A DNA stretch of 64,000 nt, taken from positions 1 to 64,000 of the forward strand of contig JAPLSJ010000089.1 in assembly GCA_026398695.1 (NCBI GenBank), given 5' to 3'. This DNA is from Arenimonas sp. GTDB taxonomy: Bacteria; Pseudomonadota; Gammaproteobacteria; Xanthomonadales; Xanthomonadaceae. The notes beneath the pieces are model-generated. The model was given only the letters and a program-made list of their open reading frames with translations, was not told the origin of the DNA and did no database searches. Positions 63,526 through 64,000 of this stretch are shown here, in pieces. The position numbers and the translations under genes were made by a program. Position 1 is the stretch's first letter. Every line of letters starts with the position of its first letter.

Positions 63526-64000
63526 GCGCCAAGCCCGAAGCCCGCGCCAAGCCCGCGGCCGCCGAGCGCAGGAAGTCCGGCGGCATCGGCAGCCGCTTCC
63601 GCGCCTGGCGCGAGCAGCACCTGTATTCGCTGGTCTCCAGCCTGGGCCGCCTGGCCGCGCGCCCGTTCGCCACCGGCCTCACCGTGGGCGTGATGGCGAT
63701 CGCGCTGGCGCTGCCGCTGGGCCTGGGCCTGGCGCTGGGCAACATCGAGCGCTTCTCGGGCAGCGTCACCGAATCACGCGAGATCGGCGTGTTCCTCAAG
63801 CACGACGTCACCGTGGCCCAGGCCCGCGACCTCGCCACCGGCATCGGTGCCCGGGCCGACGTGGCCGGCGTCAGCGTGCGCACGCCCGACGAGGGCCTGG
63901 CCGAGTTCCGCGCCATGAGCGACCTGGCCGGCGCGCTGGACGTGCTTGAGGAAAACCCGCTGCCCACCGTGCTGGTGGTGCAGCCCAAGGGCGACGGCGA
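63522..64000 (+). CDS. ftsX: Cell division protein FtsX, 5' part (runs off the window)
   Basis: The first 159 codons of FtsX are present. The cytoplasmic N-terminus is rich in Lys, Arg and Ala, followed by the first membrane helix (ATGLTVGVMAIALALPLGLG) and the start of the extracellular loop IGVFLKHDVTVAQARDLATG. FtsX couples FtsE ATPase activity to cell-wall hydrolase activation. The right edge cuts the gene. Confidence 0.93.
   Translation, partial: MSAKPEARAKPAAAERRKSGGIGSRFRAWREQHLYSLVSSLGRLAARPFATGLTVGVMAIALALPLGLGLALGNIERFSGSVTESREIGVFLKHDVTVAQARDLATGIGARADVAGVSVRTPDEGLAEFRAMSDLAGALDVLEENPLPTVLVVQPKGDG

Overview
The window is a 64 kb stretch of very GC-rich chromosomal DNA packed with bacterial housekeeping genes. 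It most likely comes from the Xanthomonadaceae (Lysobacteraceae), near Arenimonas, Lysobacter or Luteimonas. This rests on gene content and gene order (trxA-rho divergent from rhlB, polA beside a DUF2782 gene, an aerobic hemF next to a XanB2-like chorismatase), on a structured RNA with C-rich loops just after polA that resembles the Xanthomonas sRNA sX13, and on palindromic intergenic elements of the kind common in that family. I see no tRNA, rRNA, CRISPR array, prophage or insertion sequence. Both window edges cut genes: acs on the left and ftsX on the right.

Layout. 1-6.6 kb: the acs end, membrane proteins, a lytic transglycosylase, an SRPBCC-sterol desaturase pair and a CHAD protein. 6.6-11.4 kb, minus strand: rpmG-rpmB, a glycosyltransferase with a LAB_N membrane partner, parB-parA, rsmG and a mini-SPFH protein. 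11.5-19.2 kb: a Baeyer-Villiger-type monooxygenase divergent from an epimerase-like SDR, a GAF-GAF-GGDEF-EAL protein, and a partial peptide ABC transporter. 19.2-22.4 kb: a tightly coupled plus-strand run of hemB, aroE, a cysteine-cluster protein, a DUF350 protein and a transglutaminase. 22.4-30 kb: a small secreted protein between inverted repeats, a gamma-carbonic anhydrase, coniferyl aldehyde dehydrogenase, oligopeptidase A, an MFS transporter, threonine aldolase and cytochrome b561. 30-38.6 kb: xthA, a DPP-IV peptidase, an MBL hydrolase, a GST, two SDRs, a saccharopine dehydrogenase-like reductase and two small membrane proteins. 38.7-45.6 kb: a broken uvrD, then TRAP transporter parts (the binding protein on one strand, DctQ and a broken DctM on the other) around a diheme cytochrome c and a GNAT. 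45.7-50.7 kb: polA, the sRNA candidate, hemF and the chorismatase. 50.7-58.5 kb: a second S9 peptidase, ycgL, a 1096-residue ankyrin membrane protein and a KefB/C antiporter. 58.6-64 kb: rho, trxA, rhlB, ftsE and ftsX.

The signals most worth a second look: two genes look inactivated. uvrD has a single in-frame TAA at the tyrosine of the conserved QNYRS motif, and dctM has a frameshifting deletion near its 3' end. Seven palindromic elements of four sequence families nearly all sit against stop codons, and one has rewritten the C-terminus of exonuclease III. Several genes carry a -10 box 5-7 bp ahead of ATG with no Shine-Dalgarno, suggesting leaderless mRNAs. rpmB has a strong promoter and a structured leader of about 170 nt. 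I did not find a clear multi-gene system of a wholly new kind.
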